From: NIOZ-UU35 sp964344175
GTDB taxonomy: Bacteria > Chloroflexota > Anaerolineae > Anaerolineales > UBA11858
Length of the DNA: 15,451 nt
NCBI GenBank assembly: GCA_964344175.1
Contig: CAYFMI010000090.1
Location: 1 to 15,451, forward strand
Reading direction: 5' to 3'
Shown here: positions 15,425 to 15,451 of the stretch, piece by piece
How the letters are laid out: the number at the start of each line of letters is the position of its first letter
How positions within the stretch are numbered: the first letter of the stretch is position 1
Made by a program: the position numbers and the translations under genes
The notes under the pieces: generated by a model
Told to the model about the DNA's origin: nothing
The model's input: the letters and a program-made list of their open reading frames with translations, nothing else
Databases searched by the model: none

Positions 15425-15451
15425 AGAAAATGGTCTCAACACGTGGTAGAG

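Overview
The window most likely comes from a bacterium of the phylum Chloroflexota (Anaerolineae-like). The main clue is the solute-binding lipoprotein at 1338-2483, whose lipobox cysteine is followed by a long Val/Thr/Glu-rich linker of the kind common in lipoproteins of that phylum. The very large PAS/GAF sensor and the dispersed palindromes also fit. This placement is an inference; no rRNA or other marker gene is present. Every convincing gene lies on the + strand. There is no tRNA, rRNA or CRISPR array.

Layout. Positions 1-418 are AT-rich and hold no convincing gene. A near-consensus sigma-70-type promoter (423-451), overlapped by perfect palindromes, precedes a FadR-subfamily GntR regulator (487-1194). 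An apparent operon follows: a lipoprotein solute-binding protein (1338-2483), a fused two-domain ABC permease (2594-4303), an ABC ATPase (4337-5425), an Ldh2-type 2-hydroxyacid dehydrogenase (5433-6482), an HpcH/HpaI-type aldolase (6558-7337), a D-isomer 2-hydroxyacid dehydrogenase overlapping it by 4 nt (7334-8323), and a large divergent transketolase-like enzyme (8476-10818). A perfect 15-4-15 palindrome (8380-8413) sits in front of the last gene. A 112-bp MITE with 13-bp terminal inverted repeats and a 5-bp target duplication (10828-10939) lies just after it. A second transcription unit starts after a terminator-like hairpin (11069-11113): a small membrane protein (11163-11666) overlaps a giant multi-PAS/GAF sensor (11660-15424), which ends inside a GAF domain with no kinase module.

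How the genes may work together. The ABC system is of the 'iron(III)' type by family, but its binding protein lacks the tandem-tyrosine iron motif where expected, and it is co-directional with catabolic enzymes under a ligand-responsive regulator. I infer import of a small organic or sugar acid (possibly phosphorylated or sulfonated). Oxidation by the Ldh2-type enzyme, retro-aldol cleavage by the HpaI-type enzyme, hydroxyacid/ketoacid interconversion by the SerA-like enzyme and two-carbon transfer by the transketolase homologue would follow. The substrate cannot be read from sequence. The regulator probably binds TGTCNGACA-type sites seen upstream of both its own gene and the transporter genes. 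The sensor locus downstream looks functionally separate.
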